From Sphingobacteriaceae bacterium GW460-11-11-14-LB5 (GTDB taxonomy: Bacteria > Bacteroidota > Bacteroidia > Sphingobacteriales > Sphingobacteriaceae), in contig CP021237.1 of assembly GCA_002151545.1 (NCBI GenBank), positions 3,100,001-3,164,000 on the forward strand: a stretch of 64,000 nucleotides of DNA, read 5' to 3'. Shown here one piece after another: positions 17,535-28,652 of the stretch (the first letter of the stretch is position 1; the number at the start of each line of letters is the position of its first letter). Below the pieces are notes generated by a model. That model was not told the origin of the DNA and did no database searches. It saw only the letters and a list, made by a program, of their open reading frames with translations. Both the position numbers and the translations under genes were made by a program.

Positions 17535-19928
17535 TTAAAATTTCACTTCGTAACTTTTACCTGCCAGGGTTTTAATTTCTTTAAATTGGTTATGGTATTT
17601 AACCTTACAAACACCACCTTTAGGAGCGAAAATTTTTGCACCAGTTAATTTTCCATCGTTCCAATTCATATCTACTACAAAATTGCCCCTAGTTACGAAA
17701 CCTTTAACCGATCCTGTTTTCCATTCCACAGGAAGTGCGGGTAACAATTCGATATAGCCCTGGTGGCTTTGCAATAACATTTCTGAAATACCGGCGCCAC
17801 CCCCAAAGTTTCCGTCAATCTGAAATGGCGGATGTGCGCCAAATAAATTGGCATAAATACCGCCGCCACCGTATTTCACTGTAGCATCTTTACCTACAAA
17901 ACGCATTAATTTTTTCACCGCATCGTAAGCACGTTCTCCATTTTGCATTCTGGCCCATAAATTTATCCGCCAGGTAATTGCCCAGCCTGTACCTTCGTTT
18001 GTACGCAGTTCAAGCGATTTACGTACCGCATCGGCTAGCTTTGGTGTTTCTGAACTGGTGATACTATAACCGGGATATGCCGAAAATAAATGCGATAAAT
18101 GGCGGTGATGTGGTTCTCTGTCTTTCCAGTCGTGGTACCATTCCTGTAAATTTCCGGCTTTGCCAATCTGATATGGATAAAGTTTAGCCATTGCCGCCTT
18201 TACTTTGGCTTGCATCGCTACATCAAGCTTTAATATTGCTGCAGTTTTTAAATAATCGGCAAATAACTCCCTGATCATCGCCATATCTGCAGTACTACCA
18301 TACAAAGTTTGACCAACGTAACCTTTATCGGTGATGTAAACATTCTCAGGTGAAGTTGATGGTGCCGTTACCAGGTAGCCTTTAGGATCAGCCGTTAAAA
18401 AATCTAAACAAAACTGTACTGATCCTTTGATTAAGGGATATGCCTGCTTTTTAAGAAAGGCCTCATCTTTGGTGAAGGCATAATGTTCCCATAAGTGGGT
18501 ACTTAACCAGGTGCCTCCCATTGGCCAGTTGGCCCAGCAGGGGTCGCCTTCTCCGCTATCGCCCACAGGGTTAGTCATTGCCCACATATTACTGTTGTGG
18601 TGGCATACCCAGCCGCCAGCACCATAAAAGTTTTTTGCTGTTATAGCTCCGGGTTTAGCCAATCTGTCTATAAAGTCTAACAGGGGTTGGTGCATTTCCG
18701 AAAGATTTGCAGCCTCTGCTCCCCAATAGTTCATTTGTGCATTAATGTTCGTGGTGTAATTACTGCTCCAAGGTGGACGCACAGATTCGTTCCAGATGCC
18801 CTGTAAATTAGCAGGAAGGCCACCTGAACGGGAAGAACTGATTAATAAATACCTGCTGTATTGATAAAAAAGGGCAATTAAACTGTTATCGGTTTTACCT
18901 GTGGCAAATCGATTGAGCCTGTCTATTGTGGATAATTTTTCATTTTCAGTATCGCCCAATTGTATGGCAACACGGTTAAAATATTTCCTGAAATCGTTAA
19001 GATGCGCCGTTTTTAAACTTGGATAACTTTTGTTTAACACGCTATTGAGATAAGCCGCAGCAATAGTATTTTCAGCTTTGCCTGCTAAGCCTGGGTTTTT
19101 ATCAATACCATTATAACTGGTCGCCATAGAAAGCGCCAATATTACTTCGGTAGCGCCATTAACACTTAAAGTTGTATCCGTTAAATTTTGTTTCCCATCT
19201 GTTTTTAAAACCTTTAACATCGATACAAAGCGCATCGCATTTGTGGTATCGTTTACAATTGCATTGGCAATATTTCCTCTGTAATTCGGTTCGGTATGCA
19301 CAGGTGCCCAACCTTTCATCATCAACATACCCGATTTAACCAAACTCCTGGCCAGCAGTTTACTATTGAAATTACACGAAAAGCTAAGTTTATCTTTCCC
19401 AGTTGCAGTTAATTTAAATATAATCAGCTGATTGGGATGAGAGGCAAAGGTTTCGCGGGTATAAGTGGTATGGTTAATCTGGTAACTTACTTTTGATACC
19501 GCATTTTGAATATCCAGCTCCCGTTTATAGTTAGTGGCATCGCCTGCGTGATCGAATTTAAAAAACAGATTACCAAGGGGCATAAAAGCTTCTGAGTAAG
19601 GCCCCTGCATAAAATGAGCAAGTGAATCGGCCGCTTTATAATCTTCCGAAAAAAGTGCTGTTCTGATAGGTCCCAAATAATTTTTGGCATTGGGATTTAT
19701 TTTTGCGGCATCAATCGGTCCACCCGACCATAAAGTGGCTTCGTTTAATGATATCTGTTCTTTAGCGATACCACCATATACCATAGCGCCCAAACGCCCG
19801 TTGCCCAAAGGCAGGGCTTCTTCAAATTGCGTTGCCGGTTTGGTATACCACAATTTTAGGGCATTATTTTCCTGAGCTAAAACAAAGGTAGCAATACAAC
19901 AAAAAAATGTTGTCAAAAAAAATCTCAT
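17535..19928 (-). CDS. GH95 alpha-L-fucosidase (PUL C)
   Basis: This is a glycoside hydrolase family 95 enzyme, an inverting exo-enzyme that typically removes alpha-1,2-linked L-fucose from H-type ends. The N-terminal beta-sandwich opens with LWYTKPATQFEEALPLGNGR and LWSGGP. The (alpha/alpha)6 barrel holds NINAQMNYW (the asparagine pair), PSTSPENVY (likely general acid Glu) and FQIDGNFGGGAG (the assisting Asp). The signal peptide MRFFLTTFFCCIATFVLAQ fixes the start at 19928; an ATG at 19952 and a TTG at 19970 lie upstream. The 797 residues are full length. It is the last gene of PUL C. Confidence 0.93.
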   Translation of the reverse strand: MRFFLTTFFCCIATFVLAQENNALKLWYTKPATQFEEALPLGNGRLGAMVYGGIAKEQISLNEATLWSGGPIDAAKINPNAKNYLGPIRTALFSEDYKAADSLAHFMQGPYSEAFMPLGNLFFKFDHAGDATNYKRELDIQNAVSKVSYQINHTTYTRETFASHPNQLIIFKLTATGKDKLSFSCNFNSKLLARSLVKSGMLMMKGWAPVHTEPNYRGNIANAIVNDTTNAMRFVSMLKVLKTDGKQNLTDTTLSVNGATEVILALSMATSYNGIDKNPGLAGKAENTIAAAYLNSVLNKSYPSLKTAHLNDFRKYFNRVAIQLGDTENEKLSTIDRLNRFATGKTDNSLIALFYQYSRYLLISSSRSGGLPANLQGIWNESVRPPWSSNYTTNINAQMNYWGAEAANLSEMHQPLLDFIDRLAKPGAITAKNFYGAGGWVCHHNSNMWAMTNPVGDSGEGDPCWANWPMGGTWLSTHLWEHYAFTKDEAFLKKQAYPLIKGSVQFCLDFLTADPKGYLVTAPSTSPENVYITDKGYVGQTLYGSTADMAMIRELFADYLKTAAILKLDVAMQAKVKAAMAKLYPYQIGKAGNLQEWYHDWKDREPHHRHLSHLFSAYPGYSITSSETPKLADAVRKSLELRTNEGTGWAITWRINLWARMQNGERAYDAVKKLMRFVGKDATVKYGGGGIYANLFGAHPPFQIDGNFGGGAGISEMLLQSHQGYIELLPALPVEWKTGSVKGFVTRGNFVVDMNWNDGKLTGAKIFAPKGGVCKVKYHNQFKEIKTLAGKSYEVKF

Positions 19929-20036
19929 CTTAATTGGATTAGGATATAACATATGGCGTAAATAAAACAAAAAAATAGTTCAAACAATAAACTATTTTTT
20001 GCAAATACATAAACTAAATAATCATCTGTAATTAAC

Positions 20037-21857
20037 TTAATTCTTAACCGTAACCGGACTTTCGAATTTAATATCTGATTTAATATCTTTTTTAAGCATT
20101 TCCTTCAATCGTATCTCGGGCTTTTCGATGCCGCCAAACTGATTGCCTTTAATCAGCACGCCTGTACAGGCTAAAAAATTAAATGCCGGACGGCTTTTAC
20201 CTGATGGCATAAAATCTGACTTTTCGATCTTGTTATTGATAAAAGTTAGCCCATTGGTGCTTTTTGCAGATAATAAAGGATAATCCAACAGTTTAAAGGT
20301 ATTGTTTTCGATCCTGATGTTACGGTGTACATAATAATTTTTAACCAACTCACGGTTTTCGGGGTTAATCTTAATGGCATAACTATCAGGTGCACTGTTA
20401 TAACCGCATTCGATAAACTGGTTATTGCGGATGGTTACGTCGGTTACCGGACCCGATTCGTACCAGCCCATGGCATCATTTTCAATCAGGATGGCGTGCA
20501 TGCCCGTACGGTAATAGACGTTATTTTCGATCAATACCTTACGTCGTGTGGTAATCAGCGTTCCCCTGGAGATCGTTCCTTCGAATCTTGAATTTGTAAT
20601 TTTTACAGATGGTGTCCAGGTGATGTTTTCCAGGGCATCATCTATTTTTAATTCACTGGAAAAAGGTTTTTCCATTTCCACCAGCATTTCTCTTTCCGAA
20701 ATTAGTTTTGCGGTTTTAATTACACCCTGGGCGTAAATCTGAAGTGCAGCACTGTTCAGGTAAGCTACCGTATCACCCGGTATAAAAGCATTAAATCCAT
20801 AACTCTGGTGATGCATAAACTTTAACTTTAAACTGTTGGGCGATACAATTTCGCTTATTTTTAAATGTGTACCGTGTACGTTAACCGGATCATCATGCAA
20901 ACCATTAAACCGGCAATTATTGATGATAATTTGTCCTTTGCAACCCGAAAAATGCATGCCATCAGCCGATGAAGCAATTACACGGCCGCTTCCTGGTTCA
21001 GGTGCTACAAAAACACTGTCGTAACTCAGGTTTTCGGAGAACTGAGATACAATACCCAAACCATGCATTGAATACATGTTGATGTTGTGCAGACTGATAT
21101 TTTTAGAGCGGTTATTAAATGCGCCTACATAATCGCGATAACGGTCTCTAACCGTTAGCACATCGCCAGCCTGCGCTTTAAATTTCGAAAAATCTCCTGT
21201 GAATTTTACCTTGAGTGGGCCTATGTTTTCAGCGTTACTTTTAGAAAAAACTTCCCAATTGCTGTAGAATAAGGTGCCTGCACTTGGTCTTAAGAGTACC
21301 GCATGGTGGTTTTTAGCTATCCATTTTTCGCCGTACCATTCCAACCGACCATTAACAATGGCAAATTTGCTATCGGGATGAATGTTTGCGATAACCGATG
21401 TTGGTGTAATTTCCTGCAAGGTCATTTCCGACATCCCCGGCCGCTCATAATTAATGGATAGATTTTGAAACCTGATGTTTTCGCTCCCATCAATCACCCA
21501 GGTAATCATTTTTCCATGAAAGATAAAAACGGAGCCATTGCCTTCTAAAGTCACATTTTTTAAGTCTTTTAGGTATAAGCCGACGCTTTGTTTTTTTACC
21601 GGGAATTCTACTTCGGAGGAGGTGTTGGAGATATAATAATGTGTCTCGGTAGCGCTGTCTGGCCAAAAATCATACCGGCCTTTTGGGAAATTAAGTACAG
21701 ATTTCGCTTGCCCTTTCGTTGCTTCAATAGCTTTTTTTACACTTGCAGTAGCATCAGCAAAACTATTGGGTTTGGCTCCAAACTGGGTAACATCAATGGT
21801 TTGGGCATGGAGCTGATGACCAATACATAATAACAAGGCGATAAAATATTTTTTCAT
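20037..21857 (-). CDS. GH110 exo-alpha-1,3-galactosidase (PUL C)
   Basis: This right-handed parallel beta-helix enzyme resembles the GH110 family, which takes terminal alpha-1,3-galactose off blood group B and related structures. The signal peptide ends at LHAQ. The N-terminal start DVTQFGAKPNSFADATASV is the typical helix cap. The centre carries SADGMHFSGCKGQIII and GLHDDPVNVHGTHLKI, the most diagnostic family stretch, with acidic residues likely to be catalytic. At 606 residues the length matches the family. It lies 62 bp after GH35 and 108 bp before GH95. Pairing with a GH95 fucosidase is what a blood-group-B degrading pathway would need. Confidence 0.87.
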   Translation of the reverse strand: MKKYFIALLLCIGHQLHAQTIDVTQFGAKPNSFADATASVKKAIEATKGQAKSVLNFPKGRYDFWPDSATETHYYISNTSSEVEFPVKKQSVGLYLKDLKNVTLEGNGSVFIFHGKMITWVIDGSENIRFQNLSINYERPGMSEMTLQEITPTSVIANIHPDSKFAIVNGRLEWYGEKWIAKNHHAVLLRPSAGTLFYSNWEVFSKSNAENIGPLKVKFTGDFSKFKAQAGDVLTVRDRYRDYVGAFNNRSKNISLHNINMYSMHGLGIVSQFSENLSYDSVFVAPEPGSGRVIASSADGMHFSGCKGQIIINNCRFNGLHDDPVNVHGTHLKISEIVSPNSLKLKFMHHQSYGFNAFIPGDTVAYLNSAALQIYAQGVIKTAKLISEREMLVEMEKPFSSELKIDDALENITWTPSVKITNSRFEGTISRGTLITTRRKVLIENNVYYRTGMHAILIENDAMGWYESGPVTDVTIRNNQFIECGYNSAPDSYAIKINPENRELVKNYYVHRNIRIENNTFKLLDYPLLSAKSTNGLTFINNKIEKSDFMPSGKSRPAFNFLACTGVLIKGNQFGGIEKPEIRLKEMLKKDIKSDIKFESPVTVKN

Positions 21858-21881
21858 TTGTGTGTTTGCTATAAATAATTC

Positions 21882-21913
21882 AGCCCTTACAGCTTTAGAA
21901 AACGGTAAGGGCT
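21882..21913 (-). other. intercistronic hairpin between GH35 and GH110 genes
   Basis: The 9-bp arms AGCCCTTAC and GTAAGGGCT are separated by 14 bases. There is no T-run in the direction of transcription, so it is probably an mRNA stability or processing stem inside the PUL C operon. Confidence 0.55.
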
Positions 21914-21919
21914 ATAAAT

Positions 21920-24160
21920 TTAATTTAAATGGATTGTAGTTTGATATTGCGTTACCGCTTTTATGGATTTAAATCCTGTTCTTTTGTTTTTAATCTCCTG
22001 TATTAACTCAGCCTGAACACCTGTAGTTTGGTTATTCCAGTCCTTTAAATCTAAGTTAATTTTGCCTCTGCCTAAAAATCGCTGCAAGCCAATTTGCCAG
22101 GTTTCGCCGTTATACAGGTTATCTGTTTTTATGGTCTGTTGCTGAATCAGATCGCAGGCATCACCCCAGTAATCTACATTTAAAATTACATCATTTACGT
22201 TTTTAGGAAATGTGGCCGGGAAACTAATCTCGGCAGTTTTACGGCTTGGATAATTTACCGTGATTTTAGCCATATAGTTTGGTGTTTGCCACTCATACTG
22301 ATCGAAGAGCGATTTCGTCGTTTTAGGTTTAGCAGCTGTAAAAGCGTTTAATCCCTTTGGATAAACCATTAAATTAAATGTAGCTTTGTTAAGTTGCTGC
22401 AGCGTAATTTCATCATTTTGAACCAGAACATCTGCCTGGCTAATCAATAAGGCATCTTGTCCTTTCAGTTTTAACCTCCATGCATTTTGAGCTTGCTCAG
22501 GGCTAATAAAAATAATTTTGATTGAATTTCCGTCTGTGTCTGTAAAGGTGCAATCGGTTTTATCAATGACCTGCAGTTGCAGTTGATTAGCAGTTTGTAC
22601 CGCTTTCCAACCTGTAATATCTTTATTTTTAAGCGTGCGGCTGTCTAACGCGAATTCTGGGTTTACACCTTTTAATTGCTGAAAAACCAGCGTAATATTT
22701 TTACCATTAACTAACCTGGCAAAAGGTTGTGCGGTTGCATATTTAATTAAAGCTGAGCCTGCTTTTAAGTTAAAAGGTAAAATTGCCGTCGTTTGTCCTT
22801 CGAGTAATAATGTTGGGTAATTAATCGTTTCGTTTGGCAGGTTTACCTGCATCGTAACGTGTTTATCGGGCATGGTAATGCGCACCTGTGTATTACCTAA
22901 AAACAGGAAACCGCTATTGCCATTAGCCCTGGCGATATATCTTAAGTCTTTCGTGTTTTTTTCGTCCCTTACCGGATTTTCTGGTTCGTAAACCCGCATA
23001 GGCGCTAAATCCGTACCGAAATCGTTCACAAATGTGTGAATTACCTTCAAATATTTATAGGATGGACGCAAAAAACCAAACTCACTGATGGGTGCTTGAA
23101 AATCGTAACTTTCAGGACAAGTTCTAGGTTCTTTTAATCCAGGCGTTTGGGTGCCACCATGAAACATGTAATACCCCACCAGGTTCATACCACGGCCTAT
23201 CTGGTTTTGTAGGTGTGCTTCAATTACTTCGGGCTGTACAATAAAACGGTTTTGATAAGTGATCTGGCTACCTGCACCTTGCTCGCATAGCCCTTTTGGA
23301 AATTTGTGTACATCATAAAAAACTTTACCTAAGGCATCGGTCATAATCCATTGATCGTTGCCATATAAAAAATCTTTGGTGAGACCGCCACCGCCTCTTT
23401 CCCAACCGCGGTAAGGGTAAGAGCCCTGTAAAGGGATCACTTCCATTTTGGCATCGTCAAATACGGTATTAGCGGTTACCGTCCAATAGACTGGATTAAT
23501 TTGTGCTTTCCGGGCGATTTCCTTCAGTGTAGTAATGTGTTCTGCCTGGCCACTTGCATATTCGTTTTCTAATTGCACGCCAATAACCGGTCCACCATCG
23601 GCAAAATACATGTCCCTGGTTTGCTGGCCAATTTGCTTAAACAAACCTTCTGATTCTTTTAGATATTCGGGGTTGTTGGTTCTGTGGCCTTTTAATTTTT
23701 GTATCCACTCAGGAAAACCACCATATAACTGTTCACCATGGCTCCAGGGGCCAATCCGCAGCCAGACATACATACCATTTTTTTGGCAAAGCGATATAAA
23801 CCGCCTGAGATCACGGTTACCTTTCCAGTCCCATACCCCTTTTGTGGTTTCATGTTCATTCCAAAAAATATAGGTGGCTATGATGGACAAACCTCCGCTT
23901 TTCATCTTCAAAATTTCGGTTTCCCAGTTTTCTGGCCTTACACGGTTATAGTGCATTTCGCCCATCACCGGAAACCAGGGTTGATTATTTTTAGTAAAAT
24001 ATTGATTGTTTACTCCAAGTTTAATACCATCGGGATTAGTTCCTGTCATATTAATAGAGGTAACATCTAAACTTCTGTTAGATTTTACATCAATTTGATA
24101 GTATTGCGCCCGTGCTACTAAAAAAGAAAGCATCAAGCAAAAAGTTATTATTTTTTTCAT
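21920..24160 (-). CDS. GH35 beta-galactosidase (PUL C)
   Basis: This retaining exo-beta-galactosidase has a signal peptide ending at ARAQ, so it is periplasmic or surface-exposed. The TIM-barrel motifs are GEMHYNRVRPENWE, YIFWNEHE and GVQLENEYASG (acid/base Glu in NEY), with the probable nucleophile Glu in GLCEQGAGS. Beta-rich domains follow. The 746 residues are within the family range. It follows the second GH89 gene by 32 bp and would act on the beta-galactosyl core once the alpha-linked caps are removed by its neighbours. Confidence 0.92.
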   Translation of the reverse strand: MKKIITFCLMLSFLVARAQYYQIDVKSNRSLDVTSINMTGTNPDGIKLGVNNQYFTKNNQPWFPVMGEMHYNRVRPENWETEILKMKSGGLSIIATYIFWNEHETTKGVWDWKGNRDLRRFISLCQKNGMYVWLRIGPWSHGEQLYGGFPEWIQKLKGHRTNNPEYLKESEGLFKQIGQQTRDMYFADGGPVIGVQLENEYASGQAEHITTLKEIARKAQINPVYWTVTANTVFDDAKMEVIPLQGSYPYRGWERGGGGLTKDFLYGNDQWIMTDALGKVFYDVHKFPKGLCEQGAGSQITYQNRFIVQPEVIEAHLQNQIGRGMNLVGYYMFHGGTQTPGLKEPRTCPESYDFQAPISEFGFLRPSYKYLKVIHTFVNDFGTDLAPMRVYEPENPVRDEKNTKDLRYIARANGNSGFLFLGNTQVRITMPDKHVTMQVNLPNETINYPTLLLEGQTTAILPFNLKAGSALIKYATAQPFARLVNGKNITLVFQQLKGVNPEFALDSRTLKNKDITGWKAVQTANQLQLQVIDKTDCTFTDTDGNSIKIIFISPEQAQNAWRLKLKGQDALLISQADVLVQNDEITLQQLNKATFNLMVYPKGLNAFTAAKPKTTKSLFDQYEWQTPNYMAKITVNYPSRKTAEISFPATFPKNVNDVILNVDYWGDACDLIQQQTIKTDNLYNGETWQIGLQRFLGRGKINLDLKDWNNQTTGVQAELIQEIKNKRTGFKSIKAVTQYQTTIHLN

Positions 24161-24192
24161 TTGTTATGTTTATATTTTGGGTAGACCCAAAT

Positions 24193-26331
24193 TTACAAGG
24201 GAAATTTATCTAACATAGCACGCTTTAATAGTTGTTGGGCTGCGCTGATCGGATTAGAAAAAGGTTCGATTTTACTTACTCCGGGATCATCTACCCAGTT
24301 TTGTTCAAAGGCTTTTTTATCGAATACACTCCTTTTGTTCCTGGCTTCCAAAGTCAATTTCATTCTTGGAATGTAGAAATCGCGGATTAAGCCGCTCCAC
24401 ATCCTGCATGAATAGTCATTAACAGGAGGCCCCCAAATGGTTACAATCCGCTTTGCGCTCGAAGCATAAAAATTTTGCAAAGACTGGTCGTTGCTGTGTG
24501 CTGTTGCAAAATTAATCCACCTGCCTAAGCGGTTTAAAGGATGGCTTTCCATCAAACGATCTAAATCAGCTAACAATTTCATTGCTTTATCAGCATATAG
24601 GTTAGCCTTAACAGTATCTTTTTTTTCGAAGGCATCATTTGTGGCAATAAGTAAGTTTTCTGCTTTTAAGCCTAAAACCAATCCAACCCTTTCAATGGCA
24701 TCAGCCTGATAATTTTTAGATTTTTTTAATTCAGGGGCACAGGCCAGAAATAAGGCTACAGATTTAAAAAAATCTTTGCTGTTGTTAATACGGCTTCTTT
24801 TGAAAGAACCAGTCTGCCAGTTAAATTGTGGATGATCAATTAATTTTGCGTAACTGCTTTTGCGCAGCAGATCCCAAGATTTTTTAAGTTTTTCAGGATA
24901 GTTGCCATAGCGGTTGATGGAAAAATCTTTTAACCACTTATTTAAATCTATTGGATTATTATTCCATGCAACATCTGCCAACAATTCATAAACAGCAGTA
25001 TTATTTTCTAATCCTTCGCCTGAGATAGAAAAACCTTTTAAATTGTTCCTTGCAGGATTTTTAAGTGTTTTTCCGGCACCTGTAGCATACAATTCCAAAT
25101 CGCCGGTATAAGCCGTTTTGCCGCCCATATTAGGTACAAAACCATAAACCCATTGTTTACCATTAAAACCATTTACAGGTTCCCAACTATTCGCATAATC
25201 GTTTGCATAATCTAAAATCATAATTTTATCATCGGGTACCTTACTAAAGAGGGCTTTTACATTTTCTGGCGGCCATTGTTTACGCTGGTAGCCAAACATC
25301 CAACCCTGTATTACCCAGGTAGCATCAGGGTTGGCTAATCTGATAGCATCATAGGTGAATTTTCCATAATCTGCCAGAATATCGGTAACAGGCTTATCTC
25401 CCTTTGGCAGTTCCATTTCGTTAAAACTATCTACAAGGTAATATTTGGCATCTCCAAACTCGGCTTTCCACTCATCCATATACATTTTGGTAATCTTCAT
25501 AAACAAAGGGTCGCCAGGCATCAGCATTACGGGCCTTTGCGAGGCTGGAAACCCTGCGTTCCATAAAGTATTGTGTAGTAACAACTCTGGATATAGCCTC
25601 TTTATGGCTTTGGGCACAAAACCCGCAAACGACTGCAGAATGGGCTCCATTCCAAGCTCGCGCATGCGGGCAAGAATTTTATGCTGCAGTTCAATTTGAT
25701 CAGTATGCCATGTTGAGGGTAAAGTGCCCCCTACATTTTGGATATTACCCATTCGCTGCCATGGCAACAATGATGGCGAGACATAAAAACTATCAATTTC
25801 TTTTTGGGTAAGGCCTAATTTTTTCCAAACTCTTGTGGCAATGGCTTCAGTGGCTACTGGAGCCATTAAAGTATTAAACCCATGCATGGCCTGCCAATCC
25901 AATTCTTGCTCCCAGCGTTCCCAGGTCCAGAAAGGAGTAGTATAACCAAAAGTAACAACGTTGTAAGACTGCCTTATCTTGTAGGGCGATGTAATTTTAG
26001 TTATTGGTGCATCGGGCCATTTAGCCGGTACTTTGAAGTTGCTGCCCACCCAATCGAGCATGCCTAATTGGTTGTCTTTCAAATAATCATACACACCACG
26101 CGTTAAGGCATTGGTAGTAGTAGCCTTAACTGTTAAAACACCGTTTTTGGCGGAGTACTGATAATAATCTGTATTTCCCTTATTTTTTAACCATTCCAGT
26201 TGTATCCGTTCTGCCTTTGGGCCAATGGTACGTAGCAGAACATGTTTTGCAGGGAGTGTGTTTAACTTTTGGGCAAATACTTGTAGCTGCACCATTAAAA
26301 ACAAGGCTATAAAAATTAATTTATTATTCAT
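24193..26331 (-). CDS. GH89 alpha-N-acetylglucosaminidase, intact copy (PUL C)
   Basis: This family 89 enzyme (NAGLU type) removes terminal alpha-linked GlcNAc, for example the alpha-1,4-GlcNAc caps of gastric-type mucin or heparan ends. The signal peptide ends at VFAQ. The N-terminal domain is followed by a TIM barrel with FWTWERWEQELDWQAMHG, SFNEMELP (general acid/base Glu) and GEGLENN (nucleophile Glu). The C-terminal helical domain shows HPLNRLGRWINFA and WGPPVNDYSCR. The 712 residues are complete. It is very similar along its whole length to the frameshifted gene just upstream, so the pair arose by duplication. Confidence 0.93.
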   Translation of the reverse strand: MNNKLIFIALFLMVQLQVFAQKLNTLPAKHVLLRTIGPKAERIQLEWLKNKGNTDYYQYSAKNGVLTVKATTTNALTRGVYDYLKDNQLGMLDWVGSNFKVPAKWPDAPITKITSPYKIRQSYNVVTFGYTTPFWTWERWEQELDWQAMHGFNTLMAPVATEAIATRVWKKLGLTQKEIDSFYVSPSLLPWQRMGNIQNVGGTLPSTWHTDQIELQHKILARMRELGMEPILQSFAGFVPKAIKRLYPELLLHNTLWNAGFPASQRPVMLMPGDPLFMKITKMYMDEWKAEFGDAKYYLVDSFNEMELPKGDKPVTDILADYGKFTYDAIRLANPDATWVIQGWMFGYQRKQWPPENVKALFSKVPDDKIMILDYANDYANSWEPVNGFNGKQWVYGFVPNMGGKTAYTGDLELYATGAGKTLKNPARNNLKGFSISGEGLENNTAVYELLADVAWNNNPIDLNKWLKDFSINRYGNYPEKLKKSWDLLRKSSYAKLIDHPQFNWQTGSFKRSRINNSKDFFKSVALFLACAPELKKSKNYQADAIERVGLVLGLKAENLLIATNDAFEKKDTVKANLYADKAMKLLADLDRLMESHPLNRLGRWINFATAHSNDQSLQNFYASSAKRIVTIWGPPVNDYSCRMWSGLIRDFYIPRMKLTLEARNKRSVFDKKAFEQNWVDDPGVSKIEPFSNPISAAQQLLKRAMLDKFPL

Positions 26332-26429
26332 AGAGAACTGAAAATAAGATTGTGGTTAATGAATTGATCATAGCTTAATGGTTTATCTCTGGATTTTTTC
26401 CATCAAGTATAACTGCTAGCTTATGGCAA

Positions 26430-28570
26430 TTATAATGAGGGTAGCTGCTCTGTTATAGCTTCATTTACTAATCTTGCGGCTGTTTCAACCGGATTTTCAA
26501 ATGGCTTTATTTTGCTTATTTCTGCGTTATCTACCCAATTTTGCTCAAAAGCGGCTAAATCGAACTTCTTGCCAGTTTTCTTCTCCTCTAAAATTGCCTG
26601 CATCCTCGGAATATAGAAATCTCTAACTAAACCACTCCAAACCCGGCAAGAGTAATCATTTACCGGTGGGCCCCAAATGGTTACAATTCGTTTTGCACTA
26701 GCGGCGTAGAACTTTTTCAAGGTTGGGGTTGAGCCATGCTGCTTCGCAAAGTTCACCAATTTTCTAGTCTGTTTAACGGGTGAGATTCCATTAACCTGTC
26801 CACATTTGCCAACAGTATTATCCCTTTTTTGGCATAAGAATCTCCATTAGTGATATCTTTTTTAGCATAGGCCTTGCCTGCTGCTTCAAACCAGTTTTCG
26901 GCCTTTAACCCCAATACAAATGCACTGCGTTCAATGGCATCAGCCTGATAGTTTTTGGAGTTTTTAAAATTACTCCGACAGGCTAAAAATAATTCAACAG
27001 ATTTAAAGAAATTATCGGACCTATCTACATTGTTAATTTTCAATCTTCCAATTTGCCAACTAAACTGAGGGTGGTCTATCAGCCTGCTGTACGCGCTCTT
27101 ACGCAACAAATTCCAGGACTGCCTTAATTGATCGGGGTAAGCGCCGTAACGGTTAATAGAAAAATCTTTTAACCAACTATCAAGTACTATCGGTTTATCA
27201 GACCAAGCGGCATCTGTTAATAATTCGTAGATAACAGCGTTGTTCTCAAGGCCTTCGCCAGAAGTAGAAAAACCTATTAGATTCTTCTTTTTAGTGGAAG
27301 CGAGCGTTTTACCCACGCCTGTAGCATACAAATCGAGATTGCCTGTATAAGCTGTTTTACCACCAGCATTAAACATATAACCATAAATCCACTGTTTACC
27401 ATTAAAGGCATTAAGCGGCTCCCAGCTATTAGCATAATCATTGGCATAGTCTAAAATCAGTATCTTAGCATCGGGTATTTTGCTAAACAAGGCTTTTACA
27501 TTTTCTGACGGCCATTGTTTGTGCTGATAGGTAAACATCCATCCCTGTATAACCCAAACTGCATCAGGATTAGCACTTTTTATCGCGTCGTAAGTAAATT
27601 TTCCGTAGTCGGCCAAAATATCGGTAATGGGTGTATCACCCTTTGGCAGTTCCATCTCATTAAAACTATCTACGAGGTAATATGTGGCATCGCCAAACTC
27701 GGCTTTCCACTCATCCATGTACATTTTAGTAATTTTGGCAAACAAAGGATCGCCTGGCATCAGCATGGAGGGCCGTTGTGAGGCTGGAAAGCCCGCATTC
27801 CACAATGTACTATGGAGCACTAAATTGGGATAAAGTCTTTTAATAGCCTTTGGAACGAAACCTGCGAATGATTGTAATATGGGTTTTATGCCCAGTTCGC
27901 GCATACGTGTCAGCACTTTGTGCTGTAGTGCGGTTTGATCTGTAATCCATGCATCTGGCAAAGCACCGCCTACATTCTGTATGTTGCCCATCCGTTGCCA
28001 CGGCAATAAGGATGGTGATACGTAAAAGCTATCGATTTCTTTTTGGGTAAGCCCTAATTTTTTCCATACCCTGGTAGCAATCGCCTCGGTAGCTATGGGT
28101 GCCATAAGCATGTTAAAACCATGCAAAGCCTGCCAGTCGAGCTCTTTTTCCCAGCGTTCCCAGGTCCAAAAAGGAGTGCTATAACCAGCGGTAACCACGT
28201 TGTGGGCCTGCCTTAATTTAAAAGGCGATGCAACTTTGGTAATTGATGCATCAGGTAGTTTGCCTGATATTTTAAAATTGTTCCCCGCCCAATCCTGCAT
28301 GCCTAAATGATTGTTTTTAAAATAGTCGTAAACGCCACGAGTTAAGGCATTGGTAGTAGTAGCCTTAACGGTCAACCGGCCATTCTTAGCAGCATATTCA
28401 TAATAATCTGCCCCACCGTCTGATTTTAATAGTTCTAATTTTATCTGCTCGGCTTTAGCGCCAAATGTTCTTTTTAAAACCTGTTTTGCAGGCAGGGTAC
28501 TTACGTTTTGAGCGTTAATTTCTCCGTTTAAAATCAGGAGGAAAAAACAAAATAGTAAAGTTCTTATCAT
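26430..28570 (-). pseudogene. GH89 alpha-N-acetylglucosaminidase, second copy with a one-base frameshift near the 3' end (PUL C)
   Basis: The first frame runs from the ATG at 28570 (signal peptide to INAQ) to a stop at 26753, and holds both catalytic stretches SFNEMELP and GEGLENN. The remaining C-terminal part, with FYAASAKRIVTIWGPPVNDY, continues in another frame down to 26430. Comparison with the intact copy (HPLNRLGRWINFA) shows that adding one G in the stretch ctagaaaattgg at about 26755-26768 restores HPLNRLGKLVNFA. Either the gene lost about 110 C-terminal residues recently or the base is a sequencing error. An intact product would have about 713 residues. It follows the small lipoprotein gene after a strong palindrome. 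Confidence 0.9.
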
Positions 28571-28652
28571 CTGTTTATTAATATACAAGTTATTGTATTC
28601 GGCTAAAACATCTTTCTTGACACAATAATGTTGTCTAGGACAATCATGGAAA

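Noticed and set aside
23535..24070. Two overlapping 110-codon plus-strand frames opposite GH35
   Set aside because: Both mirror conserved GH35 catalytic sequence and have no features of their own.
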